Below are positions 43,001 to 56,000 of a stretch of 64,000 bases of DNA, piece after piece. This DNA comes from Blastomussa wellsi. Taxonomy: Eukaryota; Cnidaria; Anthozoa; Scleractinia; Plerogyridae. Both the position numbers and the translations under genes were made by a program. The DNA lies in contig OX393563.1 of NCBI GenBank assembly GCA_947652115.1, positions 29,933,205 through 29,997,204 of the forward strand. Direction: 5' to 3'. Below the pieces are notes generated by a model. The model was not told the origin of the DNA, searched no databases, and saw nothing but the letters and a program-made list of their open reading frames with translations. Every line of letters starts with the position of its first letter. Within the stretch, counting starts at the first letter, position 1.

Positions 43001-46000
43001 ATTGTCAAATTTGGTGTTGGCTCACAAGGCCGCCTCGGCCGGGTTAGTCAACACACAAATTTGACCATGTGATGAAGAAATAAGTGGTCGATTACAGAAC
43101 GGTACCACAACAAGCTAACGTCTATTTGTTTTTTACAATAACAAAACAAAGCCAAAATGATTAAGCAGACTCACTTCCACGAAAAGTGTGAGTGAACCTG
43201 AATTGAAATTCTCAAAACGATTCGAAACCTACAGAATCACAAACTTAAAATTTCGTAAAGTAATGCAAAACCAAAATGTAGAAACAGAATTTTAACAACT
43301 AACCTTTATTCCATTCAGAAATTCTCAAAAACCAGATGAATTAATACAAAGTTCAGCCACTCGTGGTGCCATGGCAGAATACAGCAAAAATAAACGATCT
43401 CTTCAACAAGTTTTACGTCAAACTCTGGAGTTTTCTCTTCACAGATTAATTCAATCCTGATCCATATTCATCTTGAAAACGAATTTGATGATCTCCCCTT
43501 TAAAGGAGTCCCTTTGGATGCAATTTGTTGCTTATTTCCACGAACTAACAGCACCAAATACTGTAAACAGTTTGAGCAATTGAATCTGTAATTTGAAAGT
43601 AATGTTTTCAATGCACGTGCAACCTGGAACCCAGGCTTTCGCTCTTTTGTGTTTCGATGAATATTTAGACCGCGAACGTTAGCCAATGAGCGTGCGAGAA
43701 TTTCAGAAGTTATGGTAAAACACTGTTTTGAGTTCTCAAATCATGCAGGTTGACTGTGTTCCTGTTACAGGCAATGAACTTTTTATGGAGTACATTTGAA
43801 ATAATTCATACTTTGAACTGTGGAAAAAATATCTACTCCCCTATGGATGGAAGCTAGTAAATCTGATGGAATTATCCTGAGCATTAGATTCACTGGAATT
43901 CACTGAATGTAAAATCAACAAATTATAAACAGCATCAACATGAATGTACTTACTGTAACAATTGATCAAATGCCTGCATAAATGGAACAGGCTTCATAAA
44001 GAGCATTTCAAAGCCATCCATAAAACTACTGTCCAGGAATCCCAGAGATAATCTAGCTTCATGCTGCAACTAACAGTTAATTAAAGATTGAAGTGAATGC
44101 CAAATGTACAATCCTGGTTGGAAGAAAGTTGGCCTTTCATGTCTTTCATGTCACAAGACATGTGACTGTTTTCTCATAATAATGTGGTTACAGGGAGTAT
44201 ACAGTATAACATTGTGTATGTGCACATGCAGTACTTTATCCCACAAATAAATTATATACAGTTAACAAAGTTCTGCATCGCTACGTGGAGGTTGGGTGCC
44301 TCGGGTATCGAGGGGCTTCCACTGTTGGCAGCCAACCCCTAGACTGAGTACCGCTCCCACGGCTGGCAAATCCCCGCAACCAGCCATGATCCCCCACGCC
44401 AGGCATCCAAGGCACACTGCCAAGCAGTGGAAATAGGGAAGGGAGGGAGGGGAGAAGACAGCTGAAATGCCCAGCACAAGATGGCTGATGAAGTTGCATG
44501 ATGAAAGCTGCTGAATGAACCATGTGAGCCTGTGAGCCCAGGATGTAGACCGCTACCGCTGACCGTTGACCGCTACTCCTCTTTGTTGTTAACTTTGTTA
44601 AATTGCATTTAACTGCATTAAAAATTATTCATTGAACTGCCACAAAAAGAAAACCATTTTAAAAAAAGTGGATCCTTTTGTTCATACAACCTGTACTGCA
44701 GTGATCAGTCTTCTGCCAGGAATTAACTTGTTGGTGGCTTAACATGCCCAGAGTAAAGTACAATTATAAGTTATTTTCCCTCAGTATGTTGGTAAATTAC
44801 TGTACACCCAACAATAATTAACACAGTAGTTAGTTTCATGTAGATGTGTTGTCTTCAGTGTACCAGTTCACTTACTCTTTTGTATTGGGCAGAGGTCATC
44901 CCAGCACACAAGTTAAGATAGCCAGAAGGATCTACAAACACCACATCAAACCCTGCATGAAAATCTGCCTTGGATGGCTGCAAAAATGATGCAATAAAGA
45001 ACCAGTGAATAAAAATGATAGTTCTAAGGGGACAATAGTGTACACTGTACATGTAGTTGCATTTTATTTAATGGTCCATGATTGTAAGTTAGAAAAAAAA
45101 TGAATCTCTGGCTTTTCTTAGGCTTAGAAAGGCTGGTTTCCATAGTCAGATTAGGGCTCCTGTATCTTATAATTTACATTAAGAATTTTTATAAAAACAT
45201 TCAAAAGCCTAAACATACAATAACAGAATTTAAGAAACTCCATTTAAAAGCCTAAAAATACAATTATAAAGAATTACATTGTTAGTCTAAAATATAATAA
45301 AATTCCAAGTCCTGATAAAAAAAATAAAATGTCTTGATCAGCGGCAGAACTTCTGAACGTTATCACTCATAATGATGTTTAAAGGGAGTTCAATAAAAAT
45401 TTTTGCACCAGTAAAAAGAAAGGTCCTTTCCGCAAAATTCTGTTTAGCCAAGCCTAAAAGCAGAGCTCAACATTTTTTGCTAGTTCTTTATAAATTGTGA
45501 AAATATTTGTACCAGTGATGTAATAAAAAAACAGAACTCTGATCAGCAGTCAACTTCCCAAAAACATGTGACCTTGATTAGCTATACACCTGAGCCTGCA
45601 ATATGGTCATGTGATACTGGCCAGCAGACGTACCTTGCTTTGACAGCTGTCAATTTGTGCATAATATGAATGTCCAATAATTAATAATATTGTTATGATA
45701 ATCACATTTAGCCTGTCAGCCTATTTCTGGAGTATGGGGATTATTCCTGGAGAGGGGGCCAAGTTGCCCCCCCCCCCCCCCCCCCCCTAATGAAAACTTC
45801 AAATTTCAGGAGAGGCAGCATACAGCATTATGGGTGTATTTGTGATGCAAAGTTACATAACATTAACGTTTCGAAAGAAACGCAAATACAAAATACAAGA
45901 AAAAAAGGGGTGCTACCCCCTCGGGCCCTCCCCTAAATCCGCCTATGCCCCTCAACCTCCCCAAGAGTCTGTACGGGAGGTCATTTTTCTGGCTTGATGG

Positions 46001-49000
46001 GTTTCCAAAATTTCTTACCCATGGTACTCCGCTGGCACACCTATTGGATAATTATTTTAAAACAGAAAATCATCTTACAACATTAATGTCTTCAACGTCT
46101 TCTCTGGTCATTGTAACACCATCTTTGGTCCAATCACTTGATCCTACAATAATTTTTTAATTATGCGTCAAATGATTGTTTCTAGCAGGACAAGTGGCAA
46201 AAGATCAATCACTGCATTGATATTGCAAGGTGTTTAGTACTTACCCAGGAACTGGAGAAAAACTCTGAGAACCTGGTATGAACTCATGTGTTTGTTGATC
46301 TTTTTAACTGACAGTAAATGAGAAATGAACATGGAAACCAAAAATCCACTGCACCGACCTTGACCCTGTGAAAGGGAGAGATAATCATGTAACAGATGTA
46401 GGTTATAGAGACTTGAGTTAGAAAGTAGTTATACTGCAAATGCCAGTCAGGTAGAATGCATCCAGGCTGCAAGAAGGTTCACCTTTGGGTCATATGCACA
46501 AGTGGTGAAGCCACAAGCATGAGGTGGCTAGCAAAGCGAGGTAGTAGGAAGCCTACTTCGTACAAGGGTGTGGCGAGGCTGCTTGCAGGCTCAGTACATG
46601 CAGAGTGACTTACTGCTAGCTGTAGCACTTGGTCTAGCAAACTGGCTGATGGTAAGGAGTGCAAAGTTTTGGGCCAACATGACTGGAAGAAGAGTCCAGG
46701 GATTGTACATGTACACGTAGCATCGACAGTCAGAGTATCAATTGGACATACAGTACATGTATACATGACCTAAACACTTTACCAGCACTTATCAAACTCA
46801 TTAATACTTCATCAGGTTAAAACAAAGGACATCAGAACCATAACTGTGGTTTGGAAATGTGATCTTAATTAGCACAGATTTTCACAATTTTATTTATTTC
46901 TTTACTACATAGTTTTAGTTTCGATTGAGAAGATACATCAAACACTCCAGACAGTTTTTCATCACATTTCCAAACACCTCAAAGTTTGTCAAAAATACTC
47001 CGCTGCACGTGATACTTTCAACTCTCTTCTCAGTGTTTGGAAATGTGATGAAATATTGTCTCTCATGTTTGATTTACATCTCTAATGGAATAACCAACAT
47101 GATTTACAAACAACAACTTCAAAATCAAAGCAGTAACATTGAAACCTGATCAAGCTCCCGCTGATGCAGCCAAACTTTAATAAGAGCCACAGCATCTTTC
47201 ATTCCTGGAAAATCTGTGATACACTTGTAGAGATGGTGAAGATGCTGCTCCAGGAACATGTCTGATAACACTGATGCATTGTAATGAGGTGTTGGTTTCC
47301 CTGTGTCTTGAAACACAACAAAAAAGAACAACAGTCAGGGTTGTCAAAATAAGCCAGCAACCGGTGCATTTCACCTCCGAATGTTAGTTGGTCAGTTCTA
47401 AGCATGATATTGGAGAAATAAAATGAAAATAGCCGCCTACTTTTTGGATGGAACCTGTTACTCAAAAACCTACTGACAACCCTGAACACTACTTTAAGAA
47501 ACTCTCCGAGATTGAGCACCATTTAAAGTTACAGTTAATTTTATTATCAAGTGTTTAAAGATAATGTCTCTGTCACAAACCAGTCACAAAAGAGGACTTC
47601 CAAAAATTTTTCTGCCTGAGAACAACAAAACTCAACCATACAAGTACAGTTATCGACGCTGGGTCTGGTAAGCAAGCCTGGGACACATTGGTGAGGCAGA
47701 GAGGGGGTGTCTCAACACCCTACCAAAAAAAAACTTGGTCTTCCAAAATCTTTAAATATACAATTTCAGCTACAGAGAAATACCATCTAGACTATTTTGT
47801 AATTTAATTTCTATTTAATATTTTATTATTTACTGTATTATTAATAGTGACTCACAGTTACTAATAGCTAATACTTGGACAAATTGTTTGAACTCACCAC
47901 TCCCATCATCTGTTGCACCCCCTTTTCCTTTGAACCAGTTCTGTCTAATGTTATTCTTGTTTGGAGAAAACCTCTGAGGTTTGAATGTGCCGACTAATAA
48001 ACAGGGATGCAGTTTGATGACGAACTGTTTCCCAGCTTTACCTACAATGTACATATATATGAGGAACGTACTGTTAATGGGTTTTTAAAGGTGCATGTAC
48101 TGGGCAAGTTGGGAAACTTGCAGATGTACCTGTAGTAGAGCTACACAAATTAAGCTTACAGTGTATTTCCACTTACTGTGCGTGTACAATACAACATACA
48201 CGATGTGGGCATGGTCAAATCAGAACCCTCAACCTCTAGCAATCAATTCCATCATCGACTGAAGGTAATCGAAACTCAGAAACCCCAATATACATGTTTC
48301 TTTATTTTTAATTACACCGTATTTATAAAGATGAACTGATAAGTGATGTTTTTTAAGTGATTACCTTTAGGCTTAAGCAAAAGGATTGGCCTCAACACTT
48401 CACTATTCATGTGCATGAACTGGACACTCTCAAATAAAGAGCTCTTTGTTAAATGTGATGCTATATTTGACAGATAAAGAGCTCGCTTGTGGTGGTACCT
48501 AAGGTTCAGATAGTCCTTTGGTTGAAAACAATCCTAATAATAAAAGAAAAATATTAAAAAGTAAAAATTGATAAAAAATATCAGCTTCAATTACAGTATG
48601 CATCGATATAAATAAAAATGAGCCCACCCAACAGCCGACTGTATATGATTATTATTAATCAATGTTTTTCCAGTTTCATTTACAGCACTACGCACCTACA
48701 TGTAAGTGTAGCCACCCAACAAACTTCTTTGACAAGTTATAATTAGCTAATCAGAGCACGCGAATTTGTTTGAGCTGTACATGTCCAGCCTCCTTGCAAT
48801 GTTAAAAGCTGTTGTCACAAAACCTGTCGCGCTTTCAACAAGGAGGCGGGGTAACTCAAACAAATTCATGCTCTCTGATTGGCTAACTTGTCAAAAAAGT
48901 TTGTTGGGTGGCCACACTTAAATTGATGCTTCACAAAGATGATAAAGAATGAGCTTATAATGCAAGTGTACACTGTAAAAAAACTATATGTATCACCTTG

Positions 49001-52000
49001 GGCATCTGCACAGCAATATCCACATTCAAGTCCGGTTTTGCTACTGTCCCAAGAAGATAACTTCCCACAACTTTGACACTCACTGGTTTCCGAAAACAGA
49101 ACTTTCCTTTCACAGGGGAAGGGGTGGGTGGGAGAGGAAATTTGGTTCCCCTTGAAAGAGATGAGTAATCTGCCACCTTCAGAGTAAAACAATAAATTGC
49201 AAAAGAACAATATAATTTGCAATAATTAAAAAACATACAGTCATGTAATTATCAGATCAAGAATGGAACCAGTCATTAGCCAATAGTGGTTATTTCGGGC
49301 AGCCATGTACTCATTTTATTTTATATTGTCTAGTTTTGTAAACCTAATTAATTTGGGGTACAATAAAGTTGTTGTTGTTGTTGTTGTTGTTGTTGTCATA
49401 TTGATAAACAAAAACAACCCACATCTGACACTAAGTGCATACATTAATTTGTAAATTTGAGAAAAAAAGAAGGCATTACTGTGCTATGCAAATTTATCTG
49501 ATTATTTTCTTTTCTTAGTTTTTTTTGCTCATATATTCATGATGGCATTTAGCTTCTTCAGTACATGTACGTGTCTCTGGTATTAATATTCTCACTGTTA
49601 GTGTCGTTGTAATTTTAATTTTTGTATTTCAGTTTATGCACTCGTTGCTGTAGTATCATAAGGTTCTATTTGGCACTATATCATCATGTTTTCCTTGGAA
49701 TTAAAGAATCACCAATAAGGTTCATTTTCTTTCAGCATCTGTGTTTCATTTTTTACCAATCGTGTTACTGGTATTTCCTTCTATAACTGTCATGCTGGGA
49801 CGGGTCCCTGTTGTGATTTGTCCTATACGGCAAGTATGTTATGGTGAACTTTAAATTCTGTCAATAAACATGTACTTTGTATTATGTGCTGGTTAATTAG
49901 GAGCTACAAACAAAATAATGTATACGACTATAAAAAAGAATGCTAAGTAACCAAAGCTTGCAGGCAAAAGACATAAAATGATATGCAGTGTACAGTCATG
50001 TCTAGAATGTACAGGATGTGTATCAGACAAGCACGTCCTGGTAAATTTCTGGGTGACCGGAAAAGCTGTGTCTTGCATTGTATGACAAGAAACAGAAACT
50101 GAGTTACTGTAAATTATGGAACAAGTAGTAGTAGTGGACTATATTAATGTGTTGAGAATCTCTAGCGCATAGCACTAAGTGGTGACACAAAAATAAAATA
50201 AAATGACTTGCGATATCCTAACTCAGACACAGCTGTGAGCTAGACGCAGCTGCAGTGAGAGGAACCTCATTTTTCACCTATGTATTTTGCAAAAGTTCTG
50301 CGGGAAGGAAAGCCATTGCCATCATGCTGTGATGAGTTAGTGTGCACAAGTGGCTCACCCATGCCTGACTTATATATAAGCTAACCTCTTGTTCCTTTCT
50401 TCCATCAGGCAAGGACAACAGCAGATCATTCAGCTCATGCAACACCTCATCAAGAGCTTTATTCTTGTCTTTCTTTGGTTGTACTTCAGAGAGAAGTTCA
50501 GTTATCTAGAATGAAAAAATAATTATAACTAAACACAAAAATCACTCTAGAGCCTACATGTAATTTTTGGGATCGGGCAGTTTATTGAAATTCCTACACA
50601 TACATATAACACAAGAAATGCGGACTAATATGATAGAACCTTCGAAATAAACTATGTTTACTAGAGGCCCAGTGGGGTTTCTAAAGGATAATTACAATAA
50701 CAAGAAAATTACAAATACAAAGATAACGAACTACAAAGTACAAAATCATACTTGCCATTTTAGTGGGAGGGTGGGAAAGCTAAAACGTACTTACTGGTTG
50801 ATAAGCTATGCTAGGTAACTTATACTGCTCGCTATACAGATTGCAATTGCTCAATAGCTAGAACGAATTGAAGATAATTGCTAGTTCTAGGCGAATTTCT
50901 AGTTTGATATTGATTTTCCTTTGTTTCAGATTATGCTAATCAACATGAGACAAAGGGAAATAAAAATCAAATTGGTTCAAAAAATTTTAAACCAGGGATA
51001 AATTTAAACCACAACATCTACAACATGGAAACTTTATTAATTTTTGGTCTAAACAAAAGCTCAGTCAAAACATATCCTGGCACTAGGATAAAAAAAGTTG
51101 GAACAGCCTCAGAAATCTTAAGAGGACATTGGATACAATCAGGTTGTCTTTGAAGACACCGACAAAAATCTCATGCTTTTGACTGAGAAAAAGTTGGCAG
51201 ATATACTATAAGTAAATGAATTTCAGTTGCAGTACTTTTGTTTTTGACAACCAACCTGCATACGGAAAAGACTGGACTTGAAAAGGTTTTCAGTTTCTTT
51301 GAGGGCATTTATCTCCTCACTAGTAGGGGGACGGTAAAGACTGTCTTTGTAGCTTGTACTCTTTGCGTCATTTGCTTCACCATTCACTGTAACTGTAGCT
51401 TTCTAGAAAATAAACAAGGAAGTGACACAGGTACAGTTATGCAAATATACACATAAGTACAAATTTAATTTCATCATTTTGTACCACATCTTCTCAAATT
51501 ATTAAATACCAGGTCCCAAATAGATGCAGGGTTCAAATAAATGCTGCACATCATGTATCTATCACTTTGGTTGCAGGTGGCAGCAGTGCTTGTAATTTCT
51601 GCACTGTGCAACGAGGCACACGGAGCACGAGGGTTGAAGAAGCGAGAATGTTGCTTCTTAAAATGACCGGTCTTTATGTAATATTAATTTAAACTTTATC
51701 TATGTAATAGTACTTATAAAAACCTAACCCTCAGTTGTTCTTCTGTCTCGCCTTGATTAGTTTTTGTCAAGTATTCAAAATAAAGTTTTGTTGTTGTTGT
51801 TATTAATGCCCTACGCATTTCATTGACGAGATAAACAGGACACCAACACACAAACAGTTCAATTAATCAATTTTTCTCCCTCACTTCAAGAAACCACAAT
51901 CTTATAATAATAATCGACTTTGTTTTATGAGGGTAGCATGTAACAGTTGCAACTGGCAAACCTGTGACCCTCGAATCTCACACTGAATTGGAATTTGGAA

Positions 52001-52479
52001 GTTTTTGTGGAGTAAGGAAAACAGGACAACCCGGAGAAAAACCATCAGAGCAAAGATGAGAAATAACAACAAACACAATCGACTTATGAAGCCAAGGTCC
52101 GGGAATCAAACCTGGGCCACATTGGTGGAATCTGCAGAGTGCTCTCATCATAAAGTTCAGGATTTCTGAACTTACAGTCTAGAACCCAATCAAACAGAAT
52201 CAAAGACAAAATACAAAAAAGTGATGCTGAATAAGTGGGTCGATCTTAGTTGCCCTAATCTAATAAAATATGTCAATTTTGAAATATTCTTTGGTCTGTT
52301 AATTCCCATAAGAGACTTGATACAAAGAAACCAAAACGAAATGTAGAAGTTTAACCAGAAAGTCTTGGTACCATGTTTGAATTCTGATAATTATATCAAA
52401 CATGGCCTATTGCTGAACCCAATAGCACCTAATCATGTGATTGAATTTGATCAGGTTTTGTTCACTTAGTACCGTCAGC

Positions 52480-52570
<91 letters not shown>

Positions 52571-52816
52571 TAATATGCTATGTTACATGTACTTTATTGA
52601 ACTCTGTTTTTGATTACAATTCTGCGATATTTTTTACCCTTACAAATAGTCCGTTAATATTCTCGTGAAAAGCCTCTTTCTCACTACAGCTACACGCGTT
52701 GTTTTGAAGCAACATATTATTATAACAGTATTGTAATCGTTCGAGCTCTACTTTACCTTTCTAGAAGTATAAGTGACTTCAACAGAGTCTTCTGTAGCGT
52801 CTGTCTTTCGCTTCAT
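34037..52816 (-). CDS. NOL6: NOL6 (nucleolar RNA-associated protein, Utp22 homologue), complete, 26 exons, 1133 residues
   Basis: Exons, ascending: 34037-34138, 34668-34724, 35554-35655, 36007-36195, 36415-36507, 36736-36860, 37308-37405, 37797-37949, 38444-38604, 39024-39178, 39523-39649, 40517-40736, 41255-41403, 41768-41887, 42704-42881, 43954-44063, 44876-44977, 46079-46143, 46245-46365, 47146-47300, 47898-48041, 48365-48533, 48997-49176, 50386-50505, 51256-51402, 52757-52816. Phases match and the sum is 3402 nt. Human NOL6 is 1146 residues. Diagnostic strings include VVGSYLLGTVAKPDLNVDIA, ALIKVWLHQRELDQ, SGFLVSM, FWGEKSELRRFKDGSILEAV, FRPPLDHYDVIIHL and GGDLIGVVWKP. The family consists of nucleotidyltransferase-like (NRAP) repeats. 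In yeast the Utp22-Rrp7 module joins the small-subunit processome in the nucleolus and acts in 18S rRNA maturation. The acceptor of exon 36007-36195 is ambiguous: an in-frame longer form reaches 36309. One donor (35554) is weak. Confidence 0.95.
34936..34993. mobile_element. 58-bp hairpin MITE with about 11-bp target duplication
   Basis: Two perfect 24-nt arms (34938-34961 and 34967-34990) flank a 5-nt loop. The arm begins CTCGTTCCCAGGGC, the same end as the 20945-21601 element. The direct repeat GCTGAGCCCTCA lies at 34924-34935 and 34994-35005. It is an almost pure terminal-repeat hairpin in the NOL6 intron between exons 34668-34724 and 35554-35655. Confidence 0.75.
40025..40306. mobile_element. 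MITE-like element with inverted ends (GATGTTACACGGGACGA)
   Basis: The left end GATGTTACACGGGACGAAGG pairs with the right end TCGTCTCGTGTAACATG. Next to both ends is a GATTTTTAA(T/C)GGC word in opposite orientation. The interior repeats TTGCGCTAAAAATCG. It lies in a NOL6 intron with no coding capacity. Confidence 0.65.
40846..41237. mobile_element. MITE-like element with GGGGGTACT ends
   Basis: The left end CCGGGAGGGGGGTACTTCCC and following AAAATGACGGGGGTACTC pair with the right end, where GAGCACCCCGTCATTTTAAT and GGGGGGCCATCCTCGGGG appear in inverted order. Internal words GGTACCTTTTAGGG recur in both halves. It is related to the fragments at 20290-20530 and 28400-28475. Confidence 0.6.
42100..42630. 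repeat. Third locus of the AAGAACCT/AGGTTCTTA repeat family
   Basis: GGTTCTTATATAAATTGTG at about 42091, AAGAACCTACTTTGAGATTT at about 42338 and TTTTAGGTTCTTATATATAG at about 42598 mark inverted ends of the family also seen at 27580-28080. It lies in a NOL6 intron. Confidence 0.45.
42955..43112. mobile_element. Compact foldback element in a NOL6 intron
   Basis: The left arm GTGTTGTAGTACGTCCTGTA, then ATCGACCAC, pairs with the right arm GTGGTCGATTACAGAACGGT, then ACCACAAC. Pairing continues inward through TTCATCACATTGTCAAATTTG. The loop is GC-rich (GGCCGCCTCGGCCGGG). No coding capacity. Confidence 0.75.
44275..44575. other. GC-rich island of unknown origin in a NOL6 intron
   Basis: This 300-bp stretch is clearly richer in G and C than the intron around it. 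It has overlapping minus-strand frames but no recognisable protein or splice phase. It is probably an old SINE or other repeat. No second copy was found in the window. Confidence 0.3.
45767..45787. repeat. Poly(C) tract, about 21 bases
   Basis: An uninterrupted run of C lies in a NOL6 intron. A shorter run is near 42026-42036. Length may be affected by sequencing error. Confidence 0.85.
46936..47085. repeat. Imperfect foldback with TTTGGAAATGTGATGAAA arms
   Basis: TTTTTCATCACATTTCCAAA on the left pairs with TTTGGAAATGTGATGAAATA on the right. Outer TCAAACACTCCAGACA-type words pair less well. A third copy of GGTTTGGAAATGTGATC is at about 46849. It abuts the NOL6 exon at 47146. Confidence 0.55.
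48703..48920. mobile_element. Foldback MITE with TAAGTGT(A/G)GCCACCCAACAAAC ends
   Basis: The ends pair over about 60 bp with few mismatches, including a TTTGACAAGTTA word and an AATTTGTTTGAG word on both sides in opposite orientation. It lies in the NOL6 intron between exons 48365-48533 and 48997-49176. The GCCACCCAACA word is shared with the element at 62886-63081. Confidence 0.75.
49315..49397 (+). repeat. Retroposon-like 3' tail with (GTT)n
   Basis: GGGGTACAATAAAG is followed by about ten GTT units. It has the same signature as 3460-3499 and 51772-51803. It probably marks the 3' end of a truncated non-LTR element or SINE. Confidence 0.5.
51715..51805 (+). repeat. Retroposon-like 3' tail with short (GTT)n
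   Basis: CAAAATAAAGTTTTGTTGTT followed by further GTT units repeats the tail signature found at 3460-3499 and 49363-49397. Confidence 0.4.
52484..52567. repeat. (AAT)n microsatellite, about 28 units
   Basis: A near-perfect trinucleotide array lies in NOL6 intron 1. The poly-isoleucine open frame across it is an artefact. Confidence 0.95.
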
Positions 52817-53014
52817 CTTATTGATTACTTGTTCTAGCAATAAAACAACGTCAAGCAGTCAGACACCTTCGTCCGCCATTCAGATTCTTCTCACGTGGAA
52901 CTAATTTCACTTAGGGAGGGATGGGTCGGGGATTGGTTGCTTTCTGAATTTGATGGTCAGCGCACTATAATACGTTATGTACGCTTCACTGAAGTGTAAC
53001 TGACAAAATCAAAG
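52817..53014. promoter_or_regulatory. Bidirectional promoter between NOL6 and YTHDC2
   Basis: Only 198 bp separate the two start codons, on opposite strands. The interval holds an E-box CACGTG (52892-52897), an inverted CCAAT box in GGATTGGTTG (about 52932) and a TCCGCCAT word that in reverse resembles a YY1 site. CACGTG is the MYC-type element common at ribosome-biogenesis genes, which would suit NOL6. Start sites cannot be placed from sequence. Confidence 0.7.
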
Positions 53015-56000
53015 ATGGCCGCCACTGGGCCGTCAAAGACATCCAAAACACAACGCGAAATTTGTGTTAAAGAGGAGTTCAAAATTGCTGTAAAAATTGC
53101 CCTTGATAGATTTAGATTTGAAGAGAACCCAAAAGGTAATAGTGGCATTCTTTTTGTTATTTACAAACTGTAAATAATATAATTTGGAAGGTGCATGCCC
53201 CTTTGTAGGAGTGAGAACGCGCACACATTATCTTCAGCTGTTATTAAACACTTTGCAACCGAAAGTAGTAATGTGCGAACATGTTTACGTGTAGCGAGGT
53301 CTGTTTTCTCTCATCTGTTTAGTGTGTGCGTGACATAGAATATAGAATAAATATTGAGCAGAAATGTTACTCAGAATAGTTTATGGATGGTACCGCATGA
53401 ACGGTGGCACCGATATAAAAGGCACCATATAAAACGATATCAAATAATTACAGTATTATGGAACATGTCATTGTGACATTATACATGTAAGTTTACTAGC
53501 ATCAGAGATCGCATCTCCATAAATATCTTGTCTGTTGCGCATACAGTGTGCTTATTGTGATTTTGCCCCTGCCAAATGCCCGCTCATGTGAAAAGTACAA
53601 GTTGAAAGATCATCCTTGCCGTTTGTTGCTGCTACACATCATGGTGTAACTGTTATTAATCAGACTTTTGGTAACTCAACTTAATCAAATTCAAGGAAAT
53701 GACTTGGCTTGGTTAGTTCGTTTATCAAACACATTCAAGCACAAACATTTGTGTGGCAGGCTAGAGTTCGTTTGGATTTGATTTGCCAACTAATCAAAAC
53801 TATAACAAAATTCCTGAACATGATTAGTTATCAGCAGCATGATTTGAGCATGAACATTCCAGTTTACACGTCATTCTTGTAATTAATTCAGGAGCAGATT
53901 ATGCGCCATGCTTGTAATTGGACAGTATGCACCATTTATGTGCACTGTAAAAAAAAACATTGACTATCATTTTCTCATGCATAAAGTGAACTGTTATGTT
54001 TCTTTTTCCTTAACGAAGTATTCCGACAGTTATTTAGTTTGTCAAATTTTGTCACATATTTTTTTGATTGTTCACACTCCAGCTTTGCAGTCATCCAATT
54101 TATCATTCATTTGACGCTAGACCAAATTAAACTCCACTTTATTGACCATTATTAATTGAGCCCAATGAACTCAATTGAAGACAATCTAAAAATCTAAAGT
54201 TCACCTAAAACACCCTAACCAAACTCAATCGAACGAATAGCCCACCACTGAGATGCTGTTTTCCTCTGTTTCAAGATGAGTCTTGGTACACAACCTGATT
54301 GAACCCAATTGAATATTGGGTTCGATTGGGTTTTTGTGAAAGTTCAAGTGGGTTTGATTACCAGACCCATTTTAACTTGCCAGTAATCATGTCATCGGGT
54401 CCAATTTAAGTGTGATTGAATTTGATTACCGGTAATCGAATGATTGAGTTGGCTTGATTAGTAGTGTCAGGTACACTGTATATACACATGCCACTGTGAC
54501 ATGTTGACATGTCCCTGCCATATGACCCTGTGGGATAAATAATAATTATTTGAAACAACAAATTTTATGGTCATTGTGATTGAAAAGCAATTCACAACAT
54601 TTTCTTTTCTTGACTTCAGTTTTGGAGTTTCCTTCATCGTTTACTTCTGTAGAAAGGGCATATGTACATCGACTATGCCAAAACCTGGGACTGAAATCTA
54701 AGAGCAAAGGGTAAGATATAAGATACTATTATATCATATATTTACATCGCCAATCCTTCATTTGCAAGCCTTTCTGTTTGTTGTTAATAATTGATGTGAA
54801 ACTGGAGCGTGCTAATTTGTGTCCAAATTGGACTTGGCATCAGACATTCTCGTCCTCAGAGGCTGTGATCCTTTTGGTCAGCACTAAGTAATTAAGACCT
54901 CTGGCCGCCCCAAATGTTGAGCATGTGCAAAGTGTTTGTTTTGTAGTTTTCAGCCAATCAGATTTGCCAGATTTGACAGTGAGTCCATGAACCATGTAAT
55001 GACTCAGTGGAAATAAATCATCACGCTACCCATACTTACCAAGAGGGACGGGAGGGATGGACCAAAAGCGTTTGCTGTCCCAGCTAGCGAAAGGTAACGC
55101 AAGCCAATGGCTTGACCTCAACACAAGACCTGTAAAAATACTGAGCCCCTGCAAAGCCTTAGGGCACCCCGGATTCACGCATGAGACCGCTGGCGAGCAT
55201 TGTCTTGAGTTTAACGTCACCTAAATTACATTTAGCCACATAAAAAATTACCTGCTGGAGTTGCTAGAAATGCTTGCTAATTTATTTCTTGGCTTGGTCC
55301 TGTAAAATATATATATAATAGAGTGGTAAAGTGTGACGTCACAAATATTTAAGTTTTTTAAATTATGGGATTCATTAAGATATTCAGAAAGTACATGATG
55401 AAGAATGCCTACTTGCCAAAAATCAGCATCGTATATTAATTTGGGGGTGAGATACTGGCCCTTTCATGCTTCAGTGACTCCTTACAAATCCTTGCAATTT
55501 TGTCTCTGTTCTAATCGGTTTAGAACCAAGACAAAATTAAAAGGATTTGTATGGAGTCACTGAAGCATGAAAGGGCCAATATCTCACCCCCAAATTAATA
55601 TACAATGCTGATTTTTGGCAAGTAGGCATTCTTCATCATTTATTTTCAGAATATCTTGGTAAATCCCATAATTTCATAAATTTCACTTTACTCACTCTAT
55701 ATACTCCCCCAATAAGCTTGTAAATGATTTTTCTTTAGTCTATAAATTTGAAAGTACAAAATGTACTGTCATGTAGAGAGTACTGGACTCTGGTAATTTC
55801 TTTCATTATTTTTGGATTAATTATGCAGCAAACACGAAATATTGCAGCAGAACTCCAGAGCTGTCAGATTTTCAGTGTAATTTAATCTTGCTGCAACTTT
55901 CTTGTAGGAACGGAAGCAATAGATTCCTTACAGTTGCAAAGAAACATGTCAGCACCACAACCTGTAACAGTATTTTGAAGCTTTCCAGTAATTCCTCTCA

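Noticed and set aside
44262..44523. Minus-strand protein in the GC-rich island
   Set aside because: There is no phase fit with NOL6 exons on either side and no family resemblance.
46479..46766. Minus-strand frame as a NOL6 exon
   Set aside because: NOL6 exons 46245-46365 and 47146-47300 join directly in phase and leave no room for it.
52441..52668. Poly-isoleucine open frame
   Set aside because: It is a translation of the AAT microsatellite.
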